Origin: Xiphydria camelus
Lineage: Eukaryota; Arthropoda; Insecta; Hymenoptera; Xiphydriidae
Assembly: GCA_963678675.1 (NCBI GenBank)
Contig: OY783200.1
Coordinates: 11,023,431-11,087,430, forward strand
DNA length: 64,000 bases
Reading direction: 5' to 3'
Part shown: in pieces, positions 32,015 to 42,664 of the stretch
Position numbering within the stretch: position 1 is the first letter of the stretch
Layout: each line of letters begins with the position of its first letter
Program-made: the position numbers and the translations under genes
The notes under the pieces: generated by a model
Seen by the model: the letters and a program-made list of their open reading frames with translations, nothing else
Database searches by the model: none
What the model was told of the DNA's origin: nothing

Positions 32015-32541
32015 AGAGCGTCGGCGCCCCACTTTTCTTTGCATTTTAGTATTTTATTTCTATTAAAATGATATTAACCCTTTCAGTCATAGATTTCTTT
32101 AAAAAGGAAAAACAAATCTCAAATGTGGTATACTACTTGAAAATACATTTCTGAACATGTTTTATTTAGAAATATCCATCCAAATGGACGCGATGACCGA
32201 AAGGGTTAAGATGGAGGTGGAAATGGTTTGCGCATGCGCACCGCACCATGCATAGAAAAAAGCCGAAGCATACCTCTGCCCCGCTAGACGCTTGTAAAAT
32301 CAGTTAATGGTAGAAATGATCCCACTACGAAAGGAGGCACTACGATTGATGCAGTTTTTGTGAGAAACATTGATACTATCGAAGAGTTAAACATTTTGTC
32401 TCATATTTCAGTTACCATAATCCAATGTTTATTGCTGTAGACTCGATTGGCGGTAGAGTAGAAAATGTACAAGACGAACAATAGTTTTAATAAAATATTT
32501 AAAAACAATTCAAGGAATAAATTTATATTTCATATATACCA

Positions 32542-32544
<3 letters not shown>

Positions 32545-32594
<50 letters not shown>
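32545..32594. repeat. (AG)n microsatellite at a LINE 3' end
   Basis: An AG run directly next to the ATTG-repeat tail of the CR1-like element. Confidence 0.95.
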
Positions 32595-32598
<4 letters not shown>

Positions 32599-35215
32599 AT
32601 TGATTCAAATTTATTTAGCCTTCTCGGCTATTTCTGTATGTCCTTTACATTCTCTTCGCATCCACACATTCACACATTCCAGTTATATCATACTTTACTC
32701 ATGTACTCCTTCTTTCCATCCATCCCTTCGCATTACACTTCCGTGTCATCCATTCTTCCGTTCATTCCGCTTCACACTATACATATATCGTTCTATATTT
32801 TCATCGTTTACTTAGAATGAACTCCCTCACTCCTTTTTTGAACAATTTCAGGTTTACACTATTTTTTACATCGCTCGGCAGCTCATTATACATTTTAGCT
32901 CCAGCATACATTAAGCTCTTTTGGGCGCTTGTTGTTCTTCGCATGGTTATTGCTATATTTTCAGCCTGCCGCGTTCGCATTCCTCCCCTGTTTCTCACTA
33001 GTTCGATATTGCGACTCAGTTCCTGCGGCATCATATTATTCACAAGTTTATACATAAAAACACTTACATTATACATTAGTCTCTCTTTAATTGTCATAAA
33101 ATGTAGTGCTTCTAACATGTCAACAATTCTTGTATACTTATTTACTTGTAATATAGTTCTCATTGCTCTATTCTGCGCTAATTGTAGTTTCTCGACCTCG
33201 GTTTTTCCCATATTTATCATTACTGTAGCGCAATACTCAAAGTGCGGCGCTATGATCGTTTTATACACTACGCACCGCGTATACACTGATATATGTTGTC
33301 CTATCCTGTTCAAAAAACTTATTTTTTCCCCAACTTTTTTTAGAATATATTCGCAATGTTCTTTAAATAGTAGTTGGTCGTCTATTACCACTCCTAAGTA
33401 CTTCAGTGATGCTACCCTTTCAAGCTCGATACCTCCTTTCGTGGTTACTCTAATTTCTCTACTTAATTCCTTTTTAGTACTTCTTATTATCATGTATTTC
33501 GTTTTATTTGTATTCATTTTCAGTTTATTTCCGTTAAGCCAGTTCTCTAATTTATTTAATGCTGCCTGCAGTTTGCACTCTATTTCCACTGCACTTTCAC
33601 CTTCTACAAATATCATCGTGTCGTCTGCAAAAAGTTTGACTGTCGAGTCCTCGGCTTTTACCTGCACTATGTCATTTATATATAATATAAAAAGTAATGG
33701 ACCTAATACAGTTCCCTGCGGTACCCCGTATTCTGTTGATAATTTTGCAGATATTTTATTTCCTAGTTTTATTTGTTGGTATCTATTATTAACATATGAT
33801 TTAAACCAATTCAATACTTTTGCTTTTATTCTATACCTTTCCATTTTCTGTAACAGTCTGCTTCTATCAATTGTTTCAAATGCCCTTTTCAGGTCCATAA
33901 ATAGCACTCCTATCATTTTCCCTTTGCTAATTGCGATTTTCCATTGATCTAATACTCCCTGAATAGCTGTTTCGCACGAATGAGTTTTCCGAAATTCTGA
34001 TTGATGTTCTATTAGTATGTTATTTTCCTCTATATAGTTATCTAATTGTGCTTTTACCACTAGCTCCAATACTTTTTCATAAGTCGGCAATACATTAATC
34101 GGCCTATGTTCACTAGCTAATGTTGTGTTCACTACTTTTTGTAGGGGAGTAACCGTTGATACCTTCCATTCGTTTGGACATGTTCCTTCCTGTAATGAGC
34201 AGTTTATTACTTCTAACATATCTGCTCCTATTACTTCATATGTCTGTTTCAATAACAATGTCGAAATTCCTTCCTCCGTTCCTTTCTTGTTGGTCATTCC
34301 TTGTACTATTTGTTTTAGTTCTGTATCTGTTACCGCTTTAAATTCCTCCCAGCTACTTGTTCCATTATATTGCACGTTTAATTGCTCATCATCAGTATTA
34401 CCGTTACTATCGATGCTTAAAACTATTTCCGAAATACTCTTGATAAAATACCTATTGAATTTATTTGCCACCTCCAACACATCTCCGCCTTCCCTTTCTC
34501 CTTCAAATTTAATATCTTCGTATCTACTACTACTATTTACGTTTCCATTAATAAGTTCCTTCAATGCTTTCCACATATTAGTGGGCTTTTCCTTATTTCT
34601 ATCAATCGCTTCTTCGTAATACTTTTTCTTTTCATTTCTAATCTTAGTTACTACTCGGTTTCTGTATCTTCTGTATTGTTCCCAGTATACGTCTTCTTTT
34701 GTTTGTATCGCCAATTTATAGCACGCGTCCCTCATTTCTGTAATTTCCTTAATTTCTTCGCAGTACCATTTTTTATCAATCCACTTTGATGGTATTTTAA
34801 ATGTTTTCTTTGGCGCTAATCTATCTAATGTATTTACTATGTCCGCAACTAGTCTATTCGCTTTTTCGCTAATTGCCTCGTGAATATTATTCATTTTGCT
34901 TCTACCTGTCCATACTTCTGCAAAATTTTCCGTTGTTAAGTTTCTTCTGTCTCTCGCAATGAACTCTTTCTTAATACTAGAATTTTTCTTTTTCTAAAAT
35001 AATGCGATCACCCATGCATGATCTGTAATTATCGGTGTTTTCTTCACACATATATTCTGTTTTTTGTTTGCGAAGACTAAGTCTATAATCGTTTCGCTTC
35101 TATCTGTTATTCTTGTGGCCTCTTTTACGTATTGTTTTAATCCTAACGTCAATAGTTAATATTTTAATTTATTTGCATAAAACGTATCTGCTTTCATATT
35201 TATATTAAAATCTCC
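32594..35215 (-). mobile_element. CR1/L2-like LINE, 5'-truncated
   Basis: The 3' end (read on minus) is TAGCCGAGAAGGCTAAATAA followed by TTTGAATCAATCAATC, the short-repeat tail typical of CR1-group LINEs in insects. The body contains one long reverse transcriptase frame and the C-terminal part of the endonuclease. The 5' end stops in CA/AG simple repeats before the assembly gap. Confidence 0.85.
32801..34894 (-). CDS. Reverse transcriptase of the CR1-like LINE
   Basis: 697 residues without a stop. Reverse transcriptase blocks are visible in order: 'SEHRPINVLPTYEKVLELVV' (about 260), 'IGVLFMDLKRAFETID' (about 328), 'YGVPQGTVLGPLLFILYIND' (389-408), and the catalytic FADD at 422-425. These are followed by the thumb region and a C-terminal 'YNELPSDVKNSVNLKLFKKG' typical of CR1-group elements. 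The protein should continue N-terminally into the endonuclease: in the same frame upstream (34895-35215) I see 'GDFNINMKADTFYANKL', 'DLVFANKK' and 'TDHAWVIALF'. That part is cut by two nonsense codons (near 35156 and 34997). The full polyprotein is therefore not functional although the polymerase frame is intact. Confidence 0.85.
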   Translation of the reverse strand: MNNIHEAISEKANRLVADIVNTLDRLAPKKTFKIPSKWIDKKWYCEEIKEITEMRDACYKLAIQTKEDVYWEQYRRYRNRVVTKIRNEKKKYYEEAIDRNKEKPTNMWKALKELINGNVNSSSRYEDIKFEGEREGGDVLEVANKFNRYFIKSISEIVLSIDSNGNTDDEQLNVQYNGTSSWEEFKAVTDTELKQIVQGMTNKKGTEEGISTLLLKQTYEVIGADMLEVINCSLQEGTCPNEWKVSTVTPLQKVVNTTLASEHRPINVLPTYEKVLELVVKAQLDNYIEENNILIEHQSEFRKTHSCETAIQGVLDQWKIAISKGKMIGVLFMDLKRAFETIDRSRLLQKMERYRIKAKVLNWFKSYVNNRYQQIKLGNKISAKLSTEYGVPQGTVLGPLLFILYINDIVQVKAEDSTVKLFADDTMIFVEGESAVEIECKLQAALNKLENWLNGNKLKMNTNKTKYMIIRSTKKELSREIRVTTKGGIELERVASLKYLGVVIDDQLLFKEHCEYILKKVGEKISFLNRIGQHISVYTRCVVYKTIIAPHFEYCATVMINMGKTEVEKLQLAQNRAMRTILQVNKYTRIVDMLEALHFMTIKERLMYNVSVFMYKLVNNMMPQELSRNIELVRNRGGMRTRQAENIAITMRRTTSAQKSLMYAGAKMYNELPSDVKNSVNLKLFKKGVREFILSKR

Positions 35216-35221
35216 TAATAT

Positions 35222-35249
35222 AACACACACACACAGCGGCGCGCGCGCA

Positions 35250-35323
<74 letters not shown>
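35222..35323. repeat. (CA)n and (AG)n simple repeats before the gap
   Basis: CA units with a CGCG-rich interruption, then pure AG up to the N run. Confidence 0.95.
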
Positions 35324-35523
35324 NNNNNNNNNNNNNNNNNNNNNNNNNNNNNNNNNNNNNNNNNNNNNNNNNNNNNNNNNNNNNNNNNNNNNNNNNNNNN
35401 NNNNNNNNNNNNNNNNNNNNNNNNNNNNNNNNNNNNNNNNNNNNNNNNNNNNNNNNNNNNNNNNNNNNNNNNNNNNNNNNNNNNNNNNNNNNNNNNNNNN
35501 NNNNNNNNNNNNNNNNNNNNNNN
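35324..35523. other. Assembly gap (200 N)
   Basis: Exactly 200 N between two AG runs, so the gap is probably a collapsed microsatellite of unknown length. Confidence 0.99.

Positions 35524-35619
<96 letters not shown>
35524..35619. repeat. (AG)n microsatellite after the gap
   Basis: Pure AG run continuing the repeat on the other side of the gap. Confidence 0.95.
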
Positions 35620-35621
<2 letters not shown>

Positions 35622-36305
35622 CGCCGCAGCCGGCGTTTCTCGTATCGATAGAGACCGTGCTCTCCACGTGGATTTCGCCCATCTTGAGAGCGTAGCTTGA
35701 TATCTTCACCTTCTTCGTATCGTCCAATTCGCGGTCCATGACGTTGATCTTGAAGGACGATTTGAGGATGTGCTTACCCATACGCTTGACCGCCACGTTT
35801 TGGTCGCCGGACTCTCGCTGAATGAAGGACATGCATATGTTGCCGTCGGGCAGCTTCTTCAGGAAGCAGAGCTCCTCATAGCCGCTCGGCGCGGTGACTG
35901 AGCCGTTTACGGCCCTGATATCGGCGTCAGGCACCTTTGCCGGTAGGTGAACCTCCCTCAACCATGTTACCGAGATCTCACTCCTCTTGCGACCTTCGCC
36001 TGAAATCATTCGTGCGCGGCTAGCTCGCGATATACACTCTTGTTATCGAGATAGATCGGTCCGCCGATGTTGTTCGCAGCACCACTATGCTTACCGGTAT
36101 GTTGAACATGCAGGGGCTGCCCCAGATGTGCTTGTCGCCAAACTTGACCGAGATCCTGTATCATGCAGGCGCGGTGGGAAGATAGGAAACGGAAACCGTG
36201 CCGTCCTTGTTGTCGCGGCCATGGATTCCGGCCTTGCTGGGCCCTTCGACGCCGAGGACGAGTTTGCCGACTCCCCCGCCCTTCGTGAAGATGGTGAAAC
36301 TTCGG
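35620..36305 (-). pseudogene. Filamin pseudogene, inverted arm
   Basis: On the minus strand the frame reads filamin immunoglobulin-like repeats. From 36305 pieces such as '[20 protein letters not shown]' and 'FGDKHIWGSPCMFNIPVS' lead into 'ISGEGRKRSEISVTWLREVH', 'VTAPSGYEELCFLKKLPDGN', 'AVKRMGKHILKSSFKINVMD' and 'VSIDTRNAGCGG'. At 35620 it is cut by the AG microsatellite. Filamins are actin cross-linkers with about 24 such repeats, and only about two are covered. The frame changes at about 36005. This arm is the reverse complement of the plus-strand arm that starts at about 36310. Confidence 0.8.
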
Positions 36306-36309
36306 GAAG

Positions 36310-37566
36310 TTTCTTTTTCTCCACGAAAGGCACTTGAGCCGGCAAACTCGTCCTTGGCGTCGAAAGGCCCAGCAAGGCAGGAATCTCCTGCCGCCATAAC
36401 AAGGACGGTTCGGTTTCCGTTTCCTATATCTTCTCACCGCGCCTGTGGATGGTACAGAATCTCGGCGAAGTTTGGCGACAAGCACATCTGGGGCAGCCCC
36501 TGCGTATTCAAGATACCGGTAAGCATCGCAGAGCTGTGAACAACATCGACGGACGGATCTATCTCGATGCCGAGAGTGTATATCGCGAGCTAGCGGCTCA
36601 CGAATGATTTTAGGTGACAGTCGCAAGGGGAGTCAGATCTCGGTGACATGGTTGAGCGAGGTTCAGCTAGCGGCTAAGGTGTTTGACGCCGATATCAGAG
36701 CCCTAAACGCCTCGGTCACCGCGCCAAGCGGCTTTTAGGAGCCCTGTTTCCCAAAGAAGCCGCCCGACGGCAACATGTGCATGTCCTTCATTCAGCGGTC
36801 CGGCGACCACTACGTGGCGGTCAAGCGTATGGGTAAGCACATCCTCGAATCGCCCTTCAAGATCTACATCATGGACTGCGAAGTAGATGATGCGTAGGTG
36901 TTGATATCCGGCTACGCCCTGAACATGGTCGAGATCCACGTGGAGAACATGTTCTCCATCGATACGAGAAATGCCGGCTTCGGCGGGCTCTTCCTCTCCG
37001 TGGAGGGCCCCTGCGAGACCGAGATCCAGTGCAAGGGGAAAGAGGACGGCATTTTGAATATCTCCGACAAGCCCACCGAGCCCGGCTACATCATTAATCT
37101 CAAGTTCGCCGATCGCCATGTCGGGGGCTCGCCGTTTACAGTCGTGGTCCTCGGCGAGGGCAGCAATCGCCAGCGCGAGAAGATCCAGCAGCTGCGCGAG
37201 GCCGTGCCCATCGCCGAAGTCGGTAGCCAGTGCAAGCTCACCTTCAACATGCGTCACCGAAGACGCGAAGATCGAGGAGGTCGAGGACGGCCTCTACACC
37301 GTGGCGTTCACCTCGAAAGTGCTGGACATGCACACGATTTCGATACACCGCTTAGGACCGCTTAGGGACGGCGGTGCGCAGTGCGTTCGCGTAGCTGGTC
37401 CCGGTCTCATGCTGGACGAGCCGCGCGAGCTCGACATCTGGACTAGGAAGACTAGCGCTGGAATCTTGGCAGTGTCGGTGGAAGGGCCCAGCAATGCGTA
37501 GATCTACTTCAAGGATCGAAAGGACGATAGCTGCTGCGTCAACTACACCGTTGCCGAAACCCGGTG
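36310..37566 (+). pseudogene. Filamin pseudogene, forward arm
   Basis: Filamin repeats are read on the plus strand with several frameshifts and stops. Recognisable pieces are 'SAKFGDKHIWGSPCVFKIPV' (about 36460), 'VHVENMFSIDTRNAGFGG'-type sequence and 'GEGSNRQREKIQQLREAVPI' (frame 36898-37365), 'VTEDAKIEEVEDGLYTVAFT' in a second frame, then 'GPLRDGGAQCVRVAGPGL' and 'WTRKTSAGILAVSVEGPSNA' ending in a stop at 37500. At 37566 the homology stops at a GTGAGT site, as at a normal exon end, so this derives from genomic DNA rather than a processed mRNA. The closest match in memory is insect filamin (cheerio). Confidence 0.82.
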
Positions 37567-38439
37567 AGTCCTTAGTTTTCCTTTGAAAACATTTTCGACC
37601 TCATCTCGGATGCGAAATAGTCCTTCGTAACGTTGCGAAGCTTCTCCATAATCGTAAGCCCAACGAAGACATCTTGAGATGTTTGTTTTGGGCTTGCGTG
37701 TAAGTGGATGTTTCGCCGTGAGGGAGTCGGAGAGGAGCAGCTGGAGAAACATTGTTACACCCCGAGAGTCTGGCCTCTCTTCTGCGAGTATTCGCGGAAT
37801 CTAAACGTGAATCATCCTCGGGTAGATCGCCAACGTCCCCGAGGACGCTCGTTTCAATTCCTCGCAAGGATCGCTTCGTTCGCAAATATTTCCTCTTTCG
37901 TTGCCATCGCTCGATTCTTCTCTACCGGGAGAAAAAGAAGAACCCGCGTCTCGATCGGGGGCGAATCGTGAAATTGGTTGCCACCGCGCCGTATCGTTGG
38001 GTTTGGTCCGCAGCGGTGGTCCAAAAATACCTTCGACTATATAATTTGTTACGGGGATTGATATCTTGGTGGAGTGGCTGCTGGTTACAGTGAATGTAGA
38101 GATGAGTGCGCCAATGGGGATGTAGTTATATTTGGGTAGTGTTAGATGAGAAAGAGTGAGTGAGTGAGGTGGGGAAGAGCGAGTGAGAGAGGAAGAGGTG
38201 GTTGAGGATGAAGCGGTCGGAGAGGTGAAGGAGGAACGTTTCGAGATCAGCAGCCAGAATCTGCCAGTGGAAAGTAATGATGCGCGACCGAACTGCAGTT
38301 GATCATCTGCATTTATTTAATCTGCAACTCCAGCTTCCAGACGGAGCTCGCCCTTCGGCATCACGATGACGCCAAGATCAAGCCGTGAGAACGAGTCTAG
38401 GGCTATCGCAACGATTTCTACTCTTCTTCTCGTTACGCA

Positions 38440-38692
38440 AAACCAGGCGCCGACTTGGCGGAAAGGGGAACTCAGGATACGAGCTCAGTCCTCGTGAAGA
38501 CCATGCAGAAGGTGCTCAAAGCCAAGCAAACGGGATCGGTGCTGCCGTTCTTCAAGACCGACGTGAGAACGGTGATCAGCAAAAGCATAGGGCTGAAGAA
38601 GGCCTACATCGGCAAGCACTAATCAGTTCTCGGTCAGCGCGACGGACGGTGGTACGCTTACGATACGATTTCCCCGTGATTAGAACGGCAAG
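38440..38692 (+). pseudogene. Filamin pseudogene, C-terminal exon fragment
   Basis: Plus-strand pieces 'SSVLVKTMQKVLKAKQTGSV' and 'KSIGLKKAYIGKH' followed, after a one-base shift, by 'NQFSVSATDGGTLTIRFPRD' match a C-terminal region of insect filamin that precedes one of the last repeats. Upstream (38330-38400) 'FQTELALRHHDDAKIKP' may be a further remnant. It is collinear with and downstream of the forward arm at 36310-37566. Confidence 0.65.
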
Positions 38693-38699
38693 GCTCATA

Positions 38700-39834
38700 T
38701 TTGGTAATTTTTTTAATGATTGGTCAATTAATTTCATGAAATTTGTATGAGTTCTCAGTGTTGCGATGGTTATGCTATATAAAAATAATACATATAAAAA
38801 TTATTATTATCATTTTTGAAATATTAATGATTGAATATAATTTACTACCGAACTTTAGTGACATATCGAGAGTGATTTGATTCTTCACACGATTGAGCAC
38901 GTTTTCCTGTTATTGCAGGCATATGTACTTCAAAACCTTGCTCTTCTATAAATATTCTATAATATCCCGGAAGCCTCTATCACAAGGACCAATTTATCTC
39001 CTCTACGAAGCAAGTTTCTTAATTCCGTCGAAGAATTTGAAATATCATACAGAATCTTTGCATCATTGACATTTGCCAAATAAGAACCAAAATTATCATA
39101 GCAAGGTTAAAAACTAGGTATGCTTTGTAGAATTAAACTTTATACTCACTGGTAGGATAATTGAAGAGTATAACTTCTAAAGTGTCCAAGTTCCATATGT
39201 GCAAAAATATATATTTTGCTTGAAAACGATTGTAAGTGCAAACCCCAACGCACCTGAAAGGGGTCTATGTGCAAAAGCATACGTAGATGCTCAAAACTCA
39301 AAAATCTGCAAGACATGCTCCACTATATTCCTTTGAAGCATTTGCCTGTTTTTGCTGATTTCCCCAACTTTAGCTTTTTGGCACTTAGACCCTTTAGAAG
39401 TTATACTTTTCAATTTTGATACCACTTTTTTGGTCAAATTTTAACCATGAAAGTTAAAAATCACTCATTAGAAGATTAAAAAATATCCTTTGTAAGGATA
39501 GATTTTATACTTCTTTAGAAGGATAATTTTTAGCCATCCGCCCCCGATTGGATAATTTTTATTCTAATTCCCTTTCATACTCCGATTATCCTTCTAAGAT
39601 GTAATTTTTAATCTCACTTTAGGATCATGATTTATTCTTTTTTTTTCAGTCTACTTTGCCTAGAAATATAGTGCACAGAATTTTGTCGTTTATATACGTC
39701 CGAATTTTACAACTTTGCTTTCATTGAACCTTTCAGTAGCTCTACCTGAATTCTGCTAACGATACCTTGTATAATTTACGTGCAGAATTGATATTATAAA
39801 AGAAGCGTTTAAACCATTTCAAAGCGAGCATAAT
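38700..39834. other. AT-rich stretch with a foldback
   Basis: No gene seen. Bases 39163-39195 (AATTGAAGAGTATAACTTCT...) pair with 39380-39415, giving a foldback of about 250 bp. Several AGAAGGATAATTTTTA units lie at 39510-39610. Confidence 0.45.
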
Positions 39835-40957
39835 ATGGCTTTTAAACATTTTCAACAAAAGAATTGTCTCATTAAACCATTGCCAGATATAGTTGGTGAA
39901 AGTTTTTTAAAAACTCGATATACTAAGGAGAACACGAAATTGGTTGTCGGGAATACAGAATTACAAGTTGTTCCTATTAACACTGTCCTGACCACATTCC
40001 TGGAAATGCCAAACGTATTCACCTGCATCAAATCTTACATTGAAGATTGCAAGAAAAGTAAAGCCATCGTTTCGATTGTTCAAAGTGAAATATGGGGCAA
40101 AAACTGAGCAGAGACTGTAAGAAAAGACAGTTTTTCCACTCATAGTATCTTTCCATGATGGACTTGGTTAGGTGACGGAGTGTGGAGAGGACGCGTGCGT
40201 CAGAGGCGAAATTTTATATCGTGCAATCTAGGAAGTATTTTTCGATGATTTCGAAATAAATAATCCGTTAGGATCTCATCAAGGAGTACATAAACGCGGG
40301 ACACTTTATTGCAATATTGCATGTATACCTGATGAGCACTCGAGCATGCTCGAAAATATATTTTTACCGCAACTTCACTTAGCCAAAGATCATCAACGTT
40401 TGTGCAATCGAATTATGTTTAGTCATGTGATCAACCAGATTTTAGACCTCGAGAAATGCGGTATCGTTATCAATGTCAACGGACAACACGAACAAGTTTA
40501 TTTCGCATTAGCGTTCGTTGTAGAAGATAGCTTAGGGATGCACACTCTTTTATGATATAAAAATAATTATTACGTATGCCGAGTTTGCACAGCCAGCACA
40601 GAAGAGTGCAAAGTACTGACTAAGGAAAAAAGTAGCCTTATACGAACGAAAAGTGGTTACGACAAATACGTAGAAAATAGCACTAACGCGGAGTAATTGA
40701 AGAGAGAGAGAGTGCTTATTTAACACCATCCCAAACTTTCACATGACAGAGAATATCGCTTTAGAGCCCATGCATAATCTTTATGAAGGTATATGCAGAT
40801 ACGAAACTGGAAGAATATTAAACGATTTTATTTACAAGAAAAAATATTTTTCCCTGGATATTCTCAATTACAGAATGCGTCACTTTAACAACGGTTCCAA
40901 TAGCAAGAGTGAACAGTTCGTAAACATCCACAGCTATCTATTGCCATATAACAGCTA
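39835..40957 (+). pseudogene. Degenerate transposase-domain gene
   Basis: Three collinear pieces: 39835-40107 (MAFKHFQQKNCLIKPLP...), 40346-40555 ('LDLEKCGIVINVNGQHEQVY', 'VVEDSLGMHTLL') and 40743-40958 ('MTENIALEPMHNLYEGICRY'). Between them, 'YYVCRVCTASTEECKVLT' is readable in another frame. The order (DLxxLEKxGI, then a GxHxLLGF-like block, then a CxxC pair, then an H-D/N-L-x-EG block) parallels the CACTA-like transposase at 52202-53929, of which this seems a distant relative. Stops and frameshifts separate all pieces. Confidence 0.5.
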
Positions 40958-41325
40958 GTTATTGAGCTGTGGGTGCAGCAAGGGGCACTGCTAGGTACAT
41001 TGTAGGTACCTATAACCGACAACTTGGACAAAGTTGCTCTGCCGAAGGGGGAGCTATACCGATTTATTTAATGCAGAAAATGATATCTTGTTATCTTATA
41101 CACATGTTAAAGGTGATTTGACAAGTAAAAACTAATATTATTTATATACCTATTAGTAATAATATATAAAGTTTGACCGGTCAAACTTTTCTTGTTCAAG
41201 TGATGAATCATCAGGAATTGCTTTCAAGTTGAAATTTGTCTTGAAACGTGTGAACTAGACAGTCAACTTTTGTCGAATGCTAAGTGCGTTAGGAACTGGC
41301 CGCGGTACACACGCGTGTATTTGAT

Positions 41326-41547
41326 TTGGGAAATCACACGAAATTATTGAGAATTATCTACAAAAATCAGTTCAAAAGAATGAGCTTTAAGTGGTCTGAA
41401 GGTGTTATGATGAAGCTTTTGGAGCTTTATCATAAGTATGATTATCTCTGGAACTACCGAACAGACAAATATAAAAATAGAGATGCACGAGAAAATGCTT
41501 TGGGTTCTATTCTCAAGGAAATGGAAATTTTTGGTCTCACAATTTGA
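41326..41547 (+). pseudogene. MADF/Myb-SANT-like fragment of a Harbinger element
   Basis: 'FKWSEGVMMKLLELYHKYDY' followed by 'LWNYRTDKYKNRDARENALG' is a MADF-type DNA-binding domain (aromatic, LWN and KNRD positions preserved). PIF/Harbinger elements often carry such a protein next to the transposase. Here it runs tail-to-tail into the transposase fragment at 41550-41995. Confidence 0.6.
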
Positions 41548-41549
41548 AA

Positions 41550-41995
41550 TGGTATTTTTCTGTATTCGGTATACGGAAGCAAGTGTTGCACATGAATCTC
41601 CTGTAGCTCAATATCTTAAAGTTACTTGCAGCTTTAATCTTGGTGAGATTGCTTGTTGTATCATAGCATTTTGTTTTTTTATGTAATCCTGAACTTTCAA
41701 CAGTAGTTCGTTAAATTTTTCTTCCGGAATTCTTAAATGGTTTCTATATCCTTCTTCATCCTCTAATGCTAGTCTTTCAGCAAGGTTTCTGATGCTCAGA
41801 ATCTATTTCTTCTTAGAATCCACTGCCTCACCCAACACCGCTGCCTTCTACACTTTTTGTTCCTATTAATATTAACAATTATTTTCAGTTCTTCTTTTAA
41901 TAAAACTACAATCAGCTGTACACATTCACGTCCAACTGCATTCGATGCCATTTTGCATTGAAATTGTTGATTCAGTGTATGGAAACGTGTAAACA
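41550..41995 (-). pseudogene. PIF/Harbinger transposase N-terminal fragment
   Basis: From 41845 leftwards the minus strand reads 'CRRQRCWVRQWILRRNRF', a stop, then 'LAERLALEDEEGYRNHLRIP', 'KFNELLLKVQDYIKKQNAMI', 'SPRLKLQVTLRY', a stop, and 'ATGDSCATLASVYRI'. This is the usual start of Harbinger transposases (RRWWVRPW ... LRMP ... ARxKLxxTLRYLATGDS). The DDE catalytic region is deleted. Confidence 0.7.
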
Positions 41996-42279
41996 AAACA
42001 ACCGATTAAAGTTTTATTCAACTTTTGTTCATCAACTAAAATCGGCTAATTAAAATTGACTCGTAAGAACGCGCCTTTAGCGCGTCACCATCCCCACCAT
42101 CGGCACCCACCTCCTTGGTCTCGCGAGTGCGAGAGAGGCTCCATAGTTTTATACGAGCAGCCGAGAAGACTGGTCGTGTCGCACGAGTCGTGCTCTTCTC
42201 ACAAGTTGTCGCTCTGTGTACAGAATTCTCGCTCGCATACACACAGTTGCATTTCGGCGAAAATTTTCCGAGAGCCACG

Positions 42280-42403
42280 ATGATGAAGCTACTACGGACG
42301 CAGCAGCCCATCGTGACGAACTCGTTCTTCACCTTCAATCACAATCTGGAAGACGAGATGGAACGACTGTTCGCGAATGTTACGCTTAATCCCGACGTCC
42401 CGG
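42280..42403 (+). CDS. Possible first coding exon, gene unknown
   Basis: ATGATGAAGCTACTACGGAC opens 41 codons (MMKLLRTQQPIVTNSFFTFN...NVTLNPDVP) and reaches a GTGAGA donor at 42404. It is preceded by a CpG-rich stretch (42060-42279) that looks like a host promoter or leader and not like the surrounding repeats. I do not recognise the product. No following exon was found before 44 kb. It could instead be a fragment of a dead gene. Confidence 0.35.
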
Positions 42404-42513
42404 TGAGACTCGACAGTAAATTCATTGACAGGTCAGTCTGATCTTATGTTTTTTTGCCTACCGCGGAAGAATACTGCACTGCAGAGAGAAGAGTTTCTTT
42501 GTAACTAATAAAT

Positions 42514-42664
42514 GTATACACTTGATTATGGCGAAAGAAATATTTCATTGGTCTAAATGAATATACATATGTTAATTATTAGGTTTTTTTTCATTCAAAC
42601 AGAAATAAGGTAATAGTTAACGAATATTTCCTTTTCTTTCGCCATGATCAAGTAGGTACACTTA
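42514..42664. mobile_element. Foldback MITE of about 150 bp
   Basis: GTATACACTTGATTATGGCG and the complement of GTGTACCTACTTGATCATGG form the termini; GGCGAAAGAAA is shared by the arms. Non-coding. Confidence 0.6.

Noticed and set aside
32817..33947. 376-residue plus-strand frame
   Set aside because: Exact antisense shadow of the LINE reverse transcriptase; low-complexity F/L/S-rich product.
34125..34619. 164-residue plus-strand frame
   Set aside because: Also antisense to the LINE polymerase.
35215..36009. 264-residue frame running through the N gap
   Set aside because: The LS-repeat and X stretch come from the AG microsatellite and gap. Only the filamin-like first third is meaningful and is annotated as pseudogene.
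36006..36626. 206-residue minus-strand frame
   Set aside because: It crosses the centre of the inverted filamin duplication and reads antisense through the forward arm; not a real protein.
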